DNA of 64,000 bases from Fratercula arctica. Its lineage: Eukaryota > Chordata > Aves > Charadriiformes > Alcidae. The notes below the pieces were generated by a model that was given only the letters and a program-made list of their open reading frames with translations, ran no database searches and had not been told where the DNA came from. Position numbers and translations under genes: made by a program. Below are positions 30,735-41,343 of this stretch, piece after piece. The stretch's first letter is position 1, and each line of letters starts with the position of its first letter. Where the stretch lies: positions 7,808,689 through 7,872,688 of the forward strand of contig CANTUZ010000020.1 of NCBI GenBank assembly GCA_947846985.1. The letters are read 5' to 3'.

Positions 30735-33400
30735 GAGAAAAGGAGCTGCCGCTCCTCTGGCAGACTCTATGCCTTCTGGCGGTCGGCCCGGCCCCTTTCC
30801 CCGGTGATGGTGGCGGGGGCTGGGGTACACGAACCACGGCCTCTGCCAGGGCAGCTCATTCCGCCCCTGGGCTTCTCTAGGGTCAGAACTCTGCCGGTCC
30901 TTCTGTCGATTGCAGCTTTGGAGCCGGCTCAGCTACTTGGTCAGAGATGTTATCGCACTTAGAGAATGAGAGGTAAGAAGTTGGAGGTGGTAAGACCTTC
31001 AGGACCAGGTGAGGTTTAGCAGCACGTATAGTAGTGAGGAGTCTCGTATGCTGCTTCTCTTCCTTGTGGTTTCTCAGGTCAGTAATGTAATGAGCGTTCG
31101 GAGGCAGCGAGATGGTTTAACAGTATGCTTTTCCTTATTCCAGGTGCGGTGAATTTTCCTGGAATCCCTGACTGTATTGAAGATGGAACTTTGTTTTGTT
31201 TTTTTTTTTTTTCTTCCACTGGTTTCACTGTATCCCAGGTAAGATGCTGATAGCATTTGTCTCGATAGGGCAGAGGATGAGATTTCTTCGCAGGGCTCAG
31301 ATGAGCATCTTGTCTGCAGCTGTAGGTGGAGTTTTCGCATTTCTCAGGAAAGGAAGAGGGACGTGTAGGGTATAATGTCTTTCAGGGTATGGGATCGCTC
31401 GTCACCTTCCCCCACGGTGTGCAGAGTACTGCCGTGTCCCTGGAGCCTTTACGGCTCACGGCAGGCCTCTGGTGTAGGTCGGGTCAGGGCTTCGCTGACT
31501 TCACGGGTCCGTAGCAGAGCCCAGAGTCGGTGGGAAGACAGAAGATAGGAGTTGATGGCGGAACGCAGGGAGGGTCGCAGAAGAGCAGGTCCCGAGGAGC
31601 GGCAGATGCCAGGGGTTCGGGCAGGCAAATAGAGAGCAGGAGCTGTGGGGAAAAAGTGGGGCTCCTTCCGTGACGGCTCAGGAGAAGAGAGGGGCTTTCT
31701 AAAGCGTTGGCACCAGGGCACGGCTAGGAAAGGGAGGCAGGTTCACGAGTCTTCCTCGGACAGGTTTTGCAGATGGGTTTGGGTGTTGACGGGGTCTGGT
31801 GTGTTCTAGGCTCTCGCGTTTGAGGTGAGCCGGCTAGTAGCAATGCGTGGCACGGGAGTGGTACTTTCGCAGAAGTGCAGTGGTAATGTTGTCTTTCTTG
31901 GTCTCTTAAGTGCCATGAATAACTGCCGCTGCAGTCTCCGACTCCGGAATCAGCGGGGAGCGGGCGAGCAGAATGCCACGGTGTTCGGGAGGCTGAGGGT
32001 GCTGTGGAAGAGGTTGGCGTCTCCTCTCAGGATGCTTATTGCTAGTGCTGCTTTTGGGGTTACTTTCTTCTCTCTTCCTTTTGCAGAGGAACAGGAGGAA
32101 CCCGGTGACCACAGGAACATATCGGATGGCTGGTTTTTTGTGGACTGCCTCAAGGATGGATTTGGATGCCACCCAGCCATCCAAAAGCTAAGTTGAGAGA
32201 CCAGCACCAGAGAGGGGCGGAGGTGGACAATTGCAAAATGGGGTCTTTGATGTTAGCGTAGTGGCGAGGGCTGTCCCGGGGCACAGTCTCCTTGGGGCAG
32301 GTAAAGGATGTTGCTTACCGTTTGTCGTGACGCTAGCGCGTCCCGGGCAGGGCAGTTCCAGCTTGTGTCTGTTGTCGTGTCATTCATGTGGTCCGTGTTC
32401 TGCATCTTTGCTCTTTTTTGGGTCTTCAGATCATCTTGAAGCTCTAGGAGCAGGGCGTGGGGCCTCGGGCGTCATCCTTAGGGTCTGAAACGCTTGGGCC
32501 CGTGGGCGTAGCACCATTCGGCTGCCGCTCTTCTTGTGTTAGAAACCTAAAGAGTTGATCGGTCTTGCATCTCAGAAGTTTCCAGTTGGCCTACTTCAAT
32601 GACTGGGACTCCTTCCCTGCATCGTTATGTTCTTAGGTCTTGAAGCCAGGCTTCCTGCATATCCATCTTATCGGGCTCAACGGTCCCTTCTTATTATGGA
32701 CCGTCATGTTCTACACTTGGTTTCAGGGGGTTCTGTAGAGCCTCTTCACATCATCACCATCACGGTCCCCCAGATTTTCTTGCCCGACGGTGACTTTGGT
32801 CTGGGTGTCATCTTTCTTGCCAAGAGTTTTCTCTCATCTTTGAGCCGTGTTGTTTGTAGCGTTCTGTGTAGCGTCTATCTGCAACTGTGTGTGTTTGGCT
32901 CGGGGCTGCCCTGCCCGGGTGCGTAGCGTCCAGGGTGGGTGGAATAGCGCTGAGAGTCTTTGTGTAATGTATGAATCTCTGTAGATCGGGGCAAAGGTGT
33001 TAGTCATCTCAGGGTAGCCATCAGGAGGTTTCGCGGACAGCTCTTCCATTTTTGTTTTTTGGGAAGAACATAGGCATGTTGGAAAGGCAATACGGCAGCG
33101 GCCAAGAAGAGTTCACGTGGAAGAGGGTATGGCCGCTTTTTTGTGCAGATTTTTTTTGGTCACTTTCTTCGTGTGAGGTTGTATTTGTACCTTAGATAGT
33201 AATTGTAAGAAGGTGCAAGACTTTGTTATTATGACCCTATCGCTCTGCCTCAAGGTGATGTCTCTGACGTTCTTGCAGATGCAGCGGGACAAGCTCGGCA
33301 GGGCCAAGTAGGAGAGGGGAGCAACGTAAGAAGGTGGGTCAGCACGTGTTATTAGAGAGAAGATGTGGCTTTGAGTACCGTACGTATTGGTTCTTCTCAA
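30735..33400 (+). repeat. beta repeat, copy D
   Basis: Diverged direct copy of 12,950-15,720, richer in CpG than copy A. It keeps acceptor-like words at 31,076-31,077, 31,142-31,143, 32,085-32,086 and 33,277-33,278 and donor-like words near 30,971 (GAG|GTAAGAAG), 31,239 (CAG|GTAAGA) and 33,326 (AAC|GTAAGAAGG). The TATATGA box of copy A is TACACGA here. There is no conserved protein frame. Confidence 0.7.
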
Positions 33401-33403
33401 CTT

Positions 33404-34370
33404 GAAGTTTTGAAGCAATGAATGACATGGGATGTGGGGATGGGGATGAGTCGGTCAAGGTCAGCAGCAGCAGGCGGGCTGAAGTCCCACACATTTCTCA
33501 GATGGAGCAACTTCCAAGTTTGAAGCAACCCACGTTGGTTGGGTTTCACAGGCGGTTTGCAAGCCTTCGGGTCGCATGCCACAACGGAGGACGGCCGGGC
33601 GAGGTGAGGGAGCGTGAGAGGGGAATAGGCGCGTACATGTTAGGGTTTTGGGCGGTATCTCAGCATGCGTTTCTTAGGTTGGCGTGACATGCAGGGTCAG
33701 AGGGGCGATGCTGCACGCCCACTGAGTAGTCCCAGCAAGTGAGGCGGTTGGGGACGTGTTGGTGTCTGATAGCAAGGTACCGCATCGCAGCTCAGCGGAG
33801 CGTTTGTCTTTGGTTTTGCAGGTGCCGGGTGCCTCTGGAGCCGGACGATCGTTTGAGGTGAGCTGGGTAGTAGAGAGGTAGCACGTGGAGGCGGTGGTTT
33901 CCTGTAAGCTCAACAGTAATATTGTGCGTCTAGGTGTCTTAGGTGCCGGAACCAGAGAGGACCGCATCGTCTGAATCCAGAATCTGTGCGGAGCAGGTGA
34001 GCAGAATGGCTCAGCGCATACGATGTGGGGGATATTGCAGTACAAGTTAGCGTTGACGGATGCAACGGTGCCCGATGGCGCCATTTTGTGCAAATTGGGG
34101 TTCCCTTGTTTGTTTTTGCAGAGGATGAAGAGGAAACCCGGCGACTCCGGGATGAATCAATTTGATGCATGGTAATTATTTTTTTTCTCGCTGAGCAAGG
34201 CTCCAGAGTCCCGGCCCTCAGAAAGCGAAGTTGAGGTACCGGCAGCGGAGCTTCCTCCGTGAGGGAAGGGGAGGGGACAGGGTTGGAAATAGCAGCGAGG
34301 CATTTAAAAGGTAGCGCAGCGCCCCGGGCTGCCCAGGAGCAGTCCCCTTCGGGCACGTAAGCGAACCGGT
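33404..34370 (+). repeat. beta repeat, copy D2, fused to 140-bp satellite
   Basis: Corresponds to 15,720-16,690: TTTTGCAGGTGCC (33,811 vs 16,168), TCCAGAATCTGTGCGGAGCAG|GTGAGC region (33,977-34,000 vs 16,318), GAGGATGAAGAGGAAACCCG (34,121) and CAGAAAGCGAAGTTGAG (34,219). Its 3' end is cut at GGGCACGTAAGCG (~34,365), where the satellite begins. The segment from 33,962 on belongs to the large tandem duplication. Confidence 0.65.
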
Positions 34371-34379
34371 AATTGTTCT

Positions 34380-36590
34380 GACCGTATGTGAACCTATCTT
34401 GGATTGTACCGCCTCGTACCGTGTTTAGTCTGGAACTGTATTGCCCTGTAGTTTTCCCGTCTGCAGTCTCAGACGGTCGAGCACGGTAACGCCCTGTATT
34501 CCGTTACGTCTTGCACTGTATAGCTCGGTCATTGTGTCGACTGCAATCTGAGACTGTCACACTGTACAGTTCGCTACGTTGGTACTTTGATGGATTGTTC
34601 TGCATCTGACCGCATTGCATCACCTGGCTCCGTATTTTTTTTGCATCGCGTTTCTCTGTAACCGTCTTGACTGCTATCCGAGACTGTCTCGCATCGTATG
34701 CTTCTGTATGTTTTGTTCTGTGTTGTATTGGGTATTTGAAATAGTATGGCATTACCCGGCTCCGTATCGGTTTCGCATCGTAGCGCCCCATAATGGTATT
34801 GACTGCCACGTTGGACCGTGTTGCATTGTATAGTTTCGTATTTTTTCGTGTCGCGTCAGTCTGTACTTCGAATGGTATCGCTTCGCCTGCAAGTGTCTCG
34901 GTTTCGCGTCGTATCGCTTTGTCGTCGTCTTGACCGCCATCTGAGACGATCAGGCACGGTAGCCTTCCATATTTTGTTTTGAATTGCATCGTTGCGTATT
35001 TGAAATTCCATCGCGTCGCCTGGACGCGTTTTGGTTTTGCAGCGTATCGCTTTGTCATCGTCTCGACAGCCATCCGATACATTCTGTCATCGTACCGCAC
35101 GGTATCGTGCATTTTTTTGTTTGGTTGTTCTTCCTTTGACCGCGCATTGCATTGTTCCACCCTGTATCACGGTACGCCTTGAATAGTTTTGGTCGGTCAC
35201 TGTTTTGACGGTCACGTGAGACAATCTGGCGTCGTATCCTTAAGTATTTTGTTTCGTCTTTGAAGGTTGCGTATTTGAAATTGTATCGCTTTGCTTGGCG
35301 CTATTTGGTTTCGCATCACATTGCTCTGTGTTTTCCTTAACCGCCATCTGAAACCATCTCACACGGCATTGTTCCGTACATTTTCTTTCACGGATGGTTT
35401 TGTATGTGACCACGCATTGCATCGTCGGGCAGGGTGTTTTTGCGGTACATCGCTCCGTAATTTCCGCGATGGCCATCTGGGATGGTTTTGCAGGGTACCG
35501 CCCTGTATTGTGTTTTCTCTTGCGTCGCGTTGCCCTGTAATCGTCTCGATCGCCATCTGAGGCTGTCTGCCGCTTCAAGTGTCGCATTGCAGGCTTTATC
35601 GATTCATTCTTAAGTTATCCTATGTATATTACCATATTGCCCTGTACGGTGTTACGTCTTGCATGGTATTGCTCTGTATATATCTTGACGGCCATCTGAG
35701 ACTGCGGAGTTGTACAGTGTGACATGTTGTTTCCGGAACGGATTGTTCCGTATGTGACCATATATCGCATCGCCGGGCCCCGTGTCGTTTTCACGTTACG
35801 TCGCTCAGTAATTTCTGCGACTGCCACTTGAGACGGTCTTGCATCGTACGCTTAAGAATTCGGATCGGTATTATATTCTTGTATATTTGAAATCGTATTG
35901 CTTCGCCTGGCTCAGTATCGGTTTCGCATCGTATCGCCCCGTCACGCTCTCGACCGCCTTCCGATCTATTCTGGCATCATACTGCACCGTATTGCGGGTT
36001 TTTTAATCGGTTGTTCTTCATTTGGCTTCGTAATGCCTCGCACCGCCCCGTATCGTGTAACGTCTCGCATTATATCGCCCCGTTGTTGTCTCGACTGCCT
36101 TCTGATCTATTCGGGTATTACACTTCAACGTATTCTGGGTTTTTTTTTTTAATCGGTTGTTCTTTATTTGGTTGCATATTGCCTTGTTACCGCCTGGTAT
36201 GGCGTCGCGTCTCACATTGTATTGCCCTCTCATTGCTTTGACGGTCATTTTACACGTTCCGTCCTATCGCCGCACTGCATTGCAAATTCTTTAATGGTTT
36301 GTTGTTTCTTGGACCGTTTATTGACCGGTAGCGCCCCGTATCGCGTTATGTCTCGCCTCGTATTGCTCCGTCAGTGTCTTGACGGACATCTGATATATTC
36401 TGCCATTGTATGGTGCCGTACCGTCAATTCTTTCATCAGCTATTCTTTATTTGATCGTATATTGCCTCGTACTGCCCTGTGTAACGTTAGGTCTTGCGTC
36501 GTATTGCCCTGTCATTGTCTTGCCAGTTATTTTTAGACCGTCTGTCACTGTACTGTGCAATTTTTAACCGCTTGTTTTTCATTGGACCGC
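34380..36590 (+). repeat. ~140-bp satellite, block 1 (copy 1)
   Basis: Tandem units of roughly 135-140 bp built from words like GTATTGCCTTGTACYGCCCTGTA, YGTYTTGCATTGTATTGCCC, TGTCATTGTCTTGACTGYCA and a T-run followed by AATCGGTTGTTCTTTATTTG. Units here are more diverged and often carry TTTGAAATTGTATCGCTTCG. The + strand is T/G-rich. Frames of 60-200 codons with recurring Cys/His (..LPCHCLDCHFR..) arise from the period and break at frameshifts. I know no named family. Confidence 0.85.
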
Positions 36591-37230
36591 CGTTGTGACG
36601 TGACCCTCCTTTTTCCCCCTTTTTCCCCCAGGCTGCCGTTCAAGCCGTACCAACCAGCGGGAGTCACCACGAGCGGCGCTTGAACTTCGGGGGATGGCTG
36701 GCAACCAGAGTCAAAACACTGTAAGTCAGTTAGTTGACTCCACGAGTAGCGGACGGCCCGAGAGCCCTTGGAGCTCTCCCGCACGGCAGGGGCACGTTCG
36801 CCAGCATCTCCCCTCGAGCGGGGACGCTCAAGTAAGGTTCTGCTCTGTGAGGCCGAGAGACACCTTGCCGGAACTGATTCTCGGTAAGTGACTAGCAGCA
36901 TGCAGAACTTGGCAATCTTAGCTCAGTGATATAAAGGGTGGACGGCACAGATGTAATCCTTCAGAGGTAAACCGGTGCCCGAGTCCGGGGCGAGGATCGG
37001 ATCCAGCCGCACCTAGACTCCTCTCGGAGAAGGAGTTTAGAAAGCAAGGGGGTCCTTTCTGAGCCTCGTGACTCAACGGGAGGGTCTCTCAGACAGCTTG
37101 TCTGCCCCTGGCCCCTAGGCAGTAAATAATCTGGGGTATGTGACCATGGAATCTAGTAAATCATTGTCACATTCCCCATTATCTGTGTTGAATCACTGTG
37201 TTTATGTTTCTGACGGTTTCACTACTTCCG
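36591..37230 (+). promoter_or_regulatory. module 1 (copy 1): CRE-like site, donor, no TATA
   Basis: First of four related ~0.65-kb modules. TGACGTGA (36,595-36,602) starts it. The TATA position reads CGAGTAGCGGACGGCCC instead of ATAAATAGCGGACAGCCC, so the box is lost. A strong donor, TCTCG|GTAAGTGAC (GT 36,884-36,885), follows ~140 nt later. The intron-like part holds the short hairpin CAGACAGCTTGTCTG and a GGATCGGATCCAG motif shared by all modules. The acceptor position reads TTTTAAGAGTGAAG. Confidence 0.5.
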
Positions 37231-37990
37231 TTTTAAGAGTGAAGTTTATCGCCGCGCCTGCCACGGCCGAGTATTTCCTCGTCCGGCCCTGTATCGGGTT
37301 ACGTCTTGCCTTCTATTGCCCCATCATTGTTTTGATTGATATTTGATCCATTGTGTCATAGTAGCGCAGGGTATTGTGAATTTTTTAATCGCCTGTTATT
37401 TCTTTGAGTGAGCGTTGGCTCGTACCAGCCTGTATCGGGTTATCTTGCACCGTATCGCCCTGTATTTGTCGTGACTGCCATCCGAGACTTTCTGAGACGG
37501 TAGGGCATTCTATTGTGGTTTTTTATTTGGCTGTTCTGTATTTGACTGCGTATTGCCTTGAGCAGCCCCGGATGGCGTTACGGTTTGCACCGTATTGCCC
37601 TGTCATTCAGTTCACTGTCATTTTAGACATTCTGTCATAAGGTTGTACCGTATTGTGGTTTTTTTATTGGCTGTTCTGTATTTGACTGTGTATTGCCTTG
37701 TACTGCCCTGTATTGTGTTACGACTTGCGTTGTATTACTCTGTCATTATTTTGCCTGTGTTTTGGGACCCTGTGTCATGGTACCGCACTGGATTGTGGGT
37801 ATTTTAACTGTTTGTTCTTTGTTTGGCTGCGTGTTGCCTCTTACCGCTCTGTATAATGTTAGGTCCGACACACTGTATTGGTGTGTCATTGTCTTGACTG
37901 TTAGACTGTCTGGGATTGTACTGTAGTTTATCGTGAAAGTTCAATCGGTTGATCTTTGACCGCTGTGGTGGTGCGGGCGCCCTGTCGTTG
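37231..37990 (+). repeat. ~140-bp satellite, block 2 (copy 1)
   Basis: Five or so satellite units between modules 1 and 2. The units read more uniformly than in block 1. Confidence 0.8.
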
Positions 37991-38615
37991 CGGCCGCCAT
38001 AATCATCCGTGGAGTTGTTTTGAGCGGTACGTGAAGCTGGGGGATGGTTGGCAACACAGTGGGCACCTAGATATTTTGTTCCCGTGCTGATATGACTGTA
38101 AGTCAAGTAGCTTCCCCCATAAATAGCGGACAGCCCGAGAGCCCTTTGAGCTCTCTGGCACGGCAGCGGCCCGTTTGCCAACATCTCCCCTCGAGCGGGG
38201 ACACTCACGTAAGGTTCTGCTCCTCGAGGCTGAGAGATGCCTTGCTGCAACAGATTCTCAGTGACCAGTAGCATGCAGAACTTTGCAGTCGTATCTCAGT
38301 GATATAAAGGGTTGATGGCGCAGATGTAATCCTTTAGAGGTAAAGCGTTGCCCGAGTCCGGGGCGAAGATCGGATCCAGCCGTACCTAGACTCCTCTCTG
38401 AGAAGGAGTTTAGAAAGCAAGGCGGTCCTTTCTGAGCCTCGTGACTCAACGGGAGGGTGTCCCAGACAGCTTGTCTGACCTTGGCCCCTATGCAGTAAAT
38501 GATCCAGGGTACGGGGCCACGGAATCTGGTGAATCGCCGTCACATTCCCTGTTACCTTTGTTGAATTGCTGTGTTTATGTTACCATATGTTACGCTACTG
38601 TTCTCTTAGGGGGGG
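37991..38615 (+). promoter_or_regulatory. module 2 (copy 1): TATA present, donor weakened
   Basis: CATAAATAGCGGACAGCCCG (TATA-like box at 38,119-38,125) followed by GAGCTCTC and CTCCCCTCGAGCGGGGACAC (an inverted repeat, CCCCTCGAGCGGGG). The donor position is TCTCAGTGACC, that is GTAAGTGA lost by a small deletion. The acceptor-like GTTCTCTTAG remains at ~38,611. A GCGGCCGCCATAATCATC stretch precedes the module. Confidence 0.5.
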
Positions 38616-39195
38616 AAGTCAGTCACTCTGCCAGGCACAACTGCGTATTTACTCGTCCGGCCCTCTATCGTGTCGCGTCTCGCATTGTATTGCCCCGTCA
38701 TTGTTTCGATTGCCATTTGATCCGTTGTGTCGTAGTGCACCGTACCGTGAATTTTTTAACTGTCTGTTATTTATTTGACTTTGTATTGCTTCGTACTGCC
38801 CCGTGTAATGTAATCTATTGCTTCGTATCGCTCTGTCATGGTCTCGATTGACATCTGAGACCGTCTGGCTTTGTAGCGCACCGTATTGTGGGTATTGTAA
38901 TCGGCTCTCGTTTGACCGCGGTACGGATCGTACTGCCCCGTATACCGTAACGTCTCGTGTTGTATTGCGCAATCACTGTCTTGATTGTCACTTCAGAGAT
39001 TGTGTTAAAGTCACAATGCAGTGTAGTCCTGTAACCGGCTGTTCTTTATTTGAGTGTGAATTACATTGTACCACTCTGTATACCGTCACGTGTTGCGCTG
39101 AATTGCTCTGTCATTGCCTCGACTGTCATTTTAGATATCGTCGTAAAAAACTCCCGATACGGTGCAGTCCGGTAATCGTCTGTTCTTTATTTGAG
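38616..39195 (+). repeat. ~140-bp satellite, block 3 (copy 1)
   Basis: About four satellite units between modules 2 and 3. Confidence 0.8.
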
Positions 39196-39898
39196 TGCCG
39201 TGGTGTCGTCATCCCCCGGTTTTCCCCCCTCTTTTGTTTTCCCCCGGCCTGCAGCGCAAGCCGCAATCATCAGCGGGAGTTGTTAACGAGCGGCACTTTA
39301 ACTTTGGGCGATGGCTGGCAACACAGTCAAGACATCGCGAGGTGTGGGGACCAAGATATTTTGTACCCAGGCTGATATGACTAAAAGTCAATTACCTGCC
39401 TCTATAAATAGCGGACAGCCAAAGAGCCCTTTCATCTCTCCCGCACGTCAGCGGCCCGTTCACCGGCATCTCCCCTGGAGCGGGGACGCTCAAGTAAGGC
39501 TCTGCTCTTCGAGGCCGAGAGATGCCTTGCCGCAACAGATTCTCGGTAAGTGACTAGTAGCATGCGGAACTCTGCAATCTTAGCTTAGTGATATAAGCGG
39601 TTGATGGCGCCGACGTAATCCTTTAGAGGTAAACCGTTGCCCGAGTCTGGGGCGAGGATCGGATCCAGCCGCACCTAGACTCCTCTGGGAGAAGGAGTTT
39701 AGGAAGCAAGGGGGTCCTTTCCGAGCCTCGTGACTCAACGGGAGGGTCTCCCAGACAGTTAGTCTGACTTTGGCCCCTATGCGGTAAATAATCCGGGGTA
39801 CACGGCCACAGAATCCGGTAAAGCGTAGTCACGTGCGCCACCACCATTGTTGAATCGCCGTGCTTACGTTTTTGAACGTTTCGCTACTTCTGTCTTAG
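39196..39898 (+). promoter_or_regulatory. module 3 (copy 1): TATA, donor and acceptor intact
   Basis: The best-preserved module. CTATAAATAGCGGACAGCC (TATA 39,403-39,409), then TCTCG|GTAAGTGAC (GT 39,546-39,547), then a pyrimidine tract and TCTGTCTTAG|GAGTGAAG (AG 39,897-39,898). The implied intron is 353 nt and the implied first exon about 110-115 nt if transcription starts ~30 bp after the TATA. Downstream of the acceptor lies satellite block 4, which would form exon 2. An LTR or retroviral leader co-opted into the satellite is an alternative reading; I cannot decide from sequence alone. Confidence 0.5.
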
Positions 39899-40648
39899 GA
39901 GTGAAGTTTATTGCCACACCCGCCACAGCTGAGTATTGCCTCGTCCGGCTCTGTGTCGTGTCACGTCCTGCCTTGTATTGCCCCGTCGTCATTTCGATCG
40001 CCATCTGATCTATTGTGTTATAGTAGCGCAGGGTATCGTGAATTTTTTAATTGCCTGTAATTAATTTTAGCGGCTGTTGGCTTGTACCGGCCTGTATCGT
40101 GTCACGTCTTGCACTGCATTGCTCCGTGTTTGCCATGATTGCCGTCTGAGACTTTCTGAGATCATAGAGCATTCTATTGTGGGTTTTTTAAACGGCTGTT
40201 CTGTATTTGACTGTGTATTGCTTTGCGCCGCCCCGGATGACGTTACGGTTTTCATCGTATTGGCGTGTCGTTGCCTAGGCTGTCACTTCAGACGTTCTGT
40301 GATAAGATTGTACTGTATTGTGCGTGTTTTCTTTTTTATAGGTTATTATTTATGTGTCTGCGTATTGCCTTGTGCCGCCCTGTATTGCGTTACGAGTCGT
40401 GTTCTATTGCTTTGTAATTGTTTTGACTGGGTTTTGGGAAACTGTCACAGTGCCACACCGGATTACGGGCATTTTACCTGTTTGTTTGGTTTTTTTGGCT
40501 GTGAATTGCCTTTTGCTGCTGTGTATAATATTAGATGTTGCACTGTATTGGTCTGTCATTGTGGTGACGGTTACTTTAGACCGTCTGGGATTGTACTGTG
40601 GTTTATTGCGGAAGTTCAATCGGTTGTTGTTCAACCACTGTGGTGGCG
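39899..40648 (+). repeat. ~140-bp satellite, block 4 (copy 1)
   Basis: About five satellite units; one + frame runs for 206 codons through the block. The corresponding frame in copy 2 is similar for most of its length but shifts near 53,033 (GGTTTTTTGGC vs GGTTTTTTTGGC), so the frame is not protected. Confidence 0.8.
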
Positions 40649-40767
40649 TTGGCGCGTACTTGAAGTTGGCGCGGACTTGAAGTTGGCGCGTACTTGAAGT
40701 TGGCGCGTACTTGAAGTTGGCGCGTACTTGAAGTTGGCGCGTACTTGAGGTTGGCGCGTACTTGAAG
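40649..40767 (+). repeat. 17-bp minisatellite, 7 units (copy 1)
   Basis: TTGGCGCGTACTTGAAG repeated seven times, with single variants (GGACTTG, TTGAGG). It replaces the CTTGAACTTCGGGG-like stretch found at the same place in modules 1 and 3, so it probably expanded from it. Confidence 0.95.
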
Positions 40768-41343
40768 TTGGCGGCGGTTGGTAACACAGTGGGGACCCAG
40801 ATACTTTGTTCCCATGCTGATATGACTACAGGTCAGTTAGCTTACCCCATAAATAGCGGACAGCCCGAGAGCCTTTTGACGTCTCCAGCACGGCAGGGGC
40901 CTGCTCGCCAGGATCTCCCCTTGAGCGGGCACGCACACGTAAGGTTCTGGTCTTTGAGGCAGAGATATGCATTGCCGCAACAGTTTCTGGGTGAGTGAGT
41001 AGTAGCATGCTAAACTTTGCAATCTTAGCTCACCGATACAAAGGGTCGATGGTGCGGATATAATACTTCAGAGGTAAACGGTTGCCCAAGTCCCGGGGCT
41101 AGGAATCGGATCCAGCCGCACCTAGACTCCTCTCGGAGAAGGAGTGTAGAAAGCAAGGGGGTCCTTTCCGAGCCTCGTGACTTAACGGGAGGGTCTCCCC
41201 GACAGGTCATCTGAACCTGGCCCCTAGGCAGTAAATGATCCAGGGTACGTGGCCATGGAATCTGGTAAAGCGCCGTCATGTGCATTGATACCTTTGTTGA
41301 ATCACTGTGTTTGTTTCTGAATGTTTCTCTATTTCTCTATTAG
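40768..41343 (+). promoter_or_regulatory. module 4 (copy 1): TATA, donor and acceptor intact
   Basis: CATAAATAGCGGACAGCCCG (TATA 40,849-40,855), donor TTTCTGG|GTGAGTGAG (GT 40,991-40,992), acceptor CTATTTCTCTATTAG|GAGCAG (AG 41,342-41,343). The implied intron is again 353 nt. It carries the GAGTCCCGGGGCTAGGAATCGG variant that also appears in module 1 of copy 2. Confidence 0.5.

Noticed and set aside
36591..37230. Calling the TATA modules definite ERV LTRs
   Set aside because: The TATA-plus-leader layout is LTR-like, but I found no TG...CA ends with target duplications, no AATAAA in an R region and no retroviral coding remnant nearby, so the origin is left open.
40649..40767. Short regular repeats as a CRISPR-like array
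   Set aside because: Head-to-tail identical units without unique spacers, in a vertebrate chromosome end.
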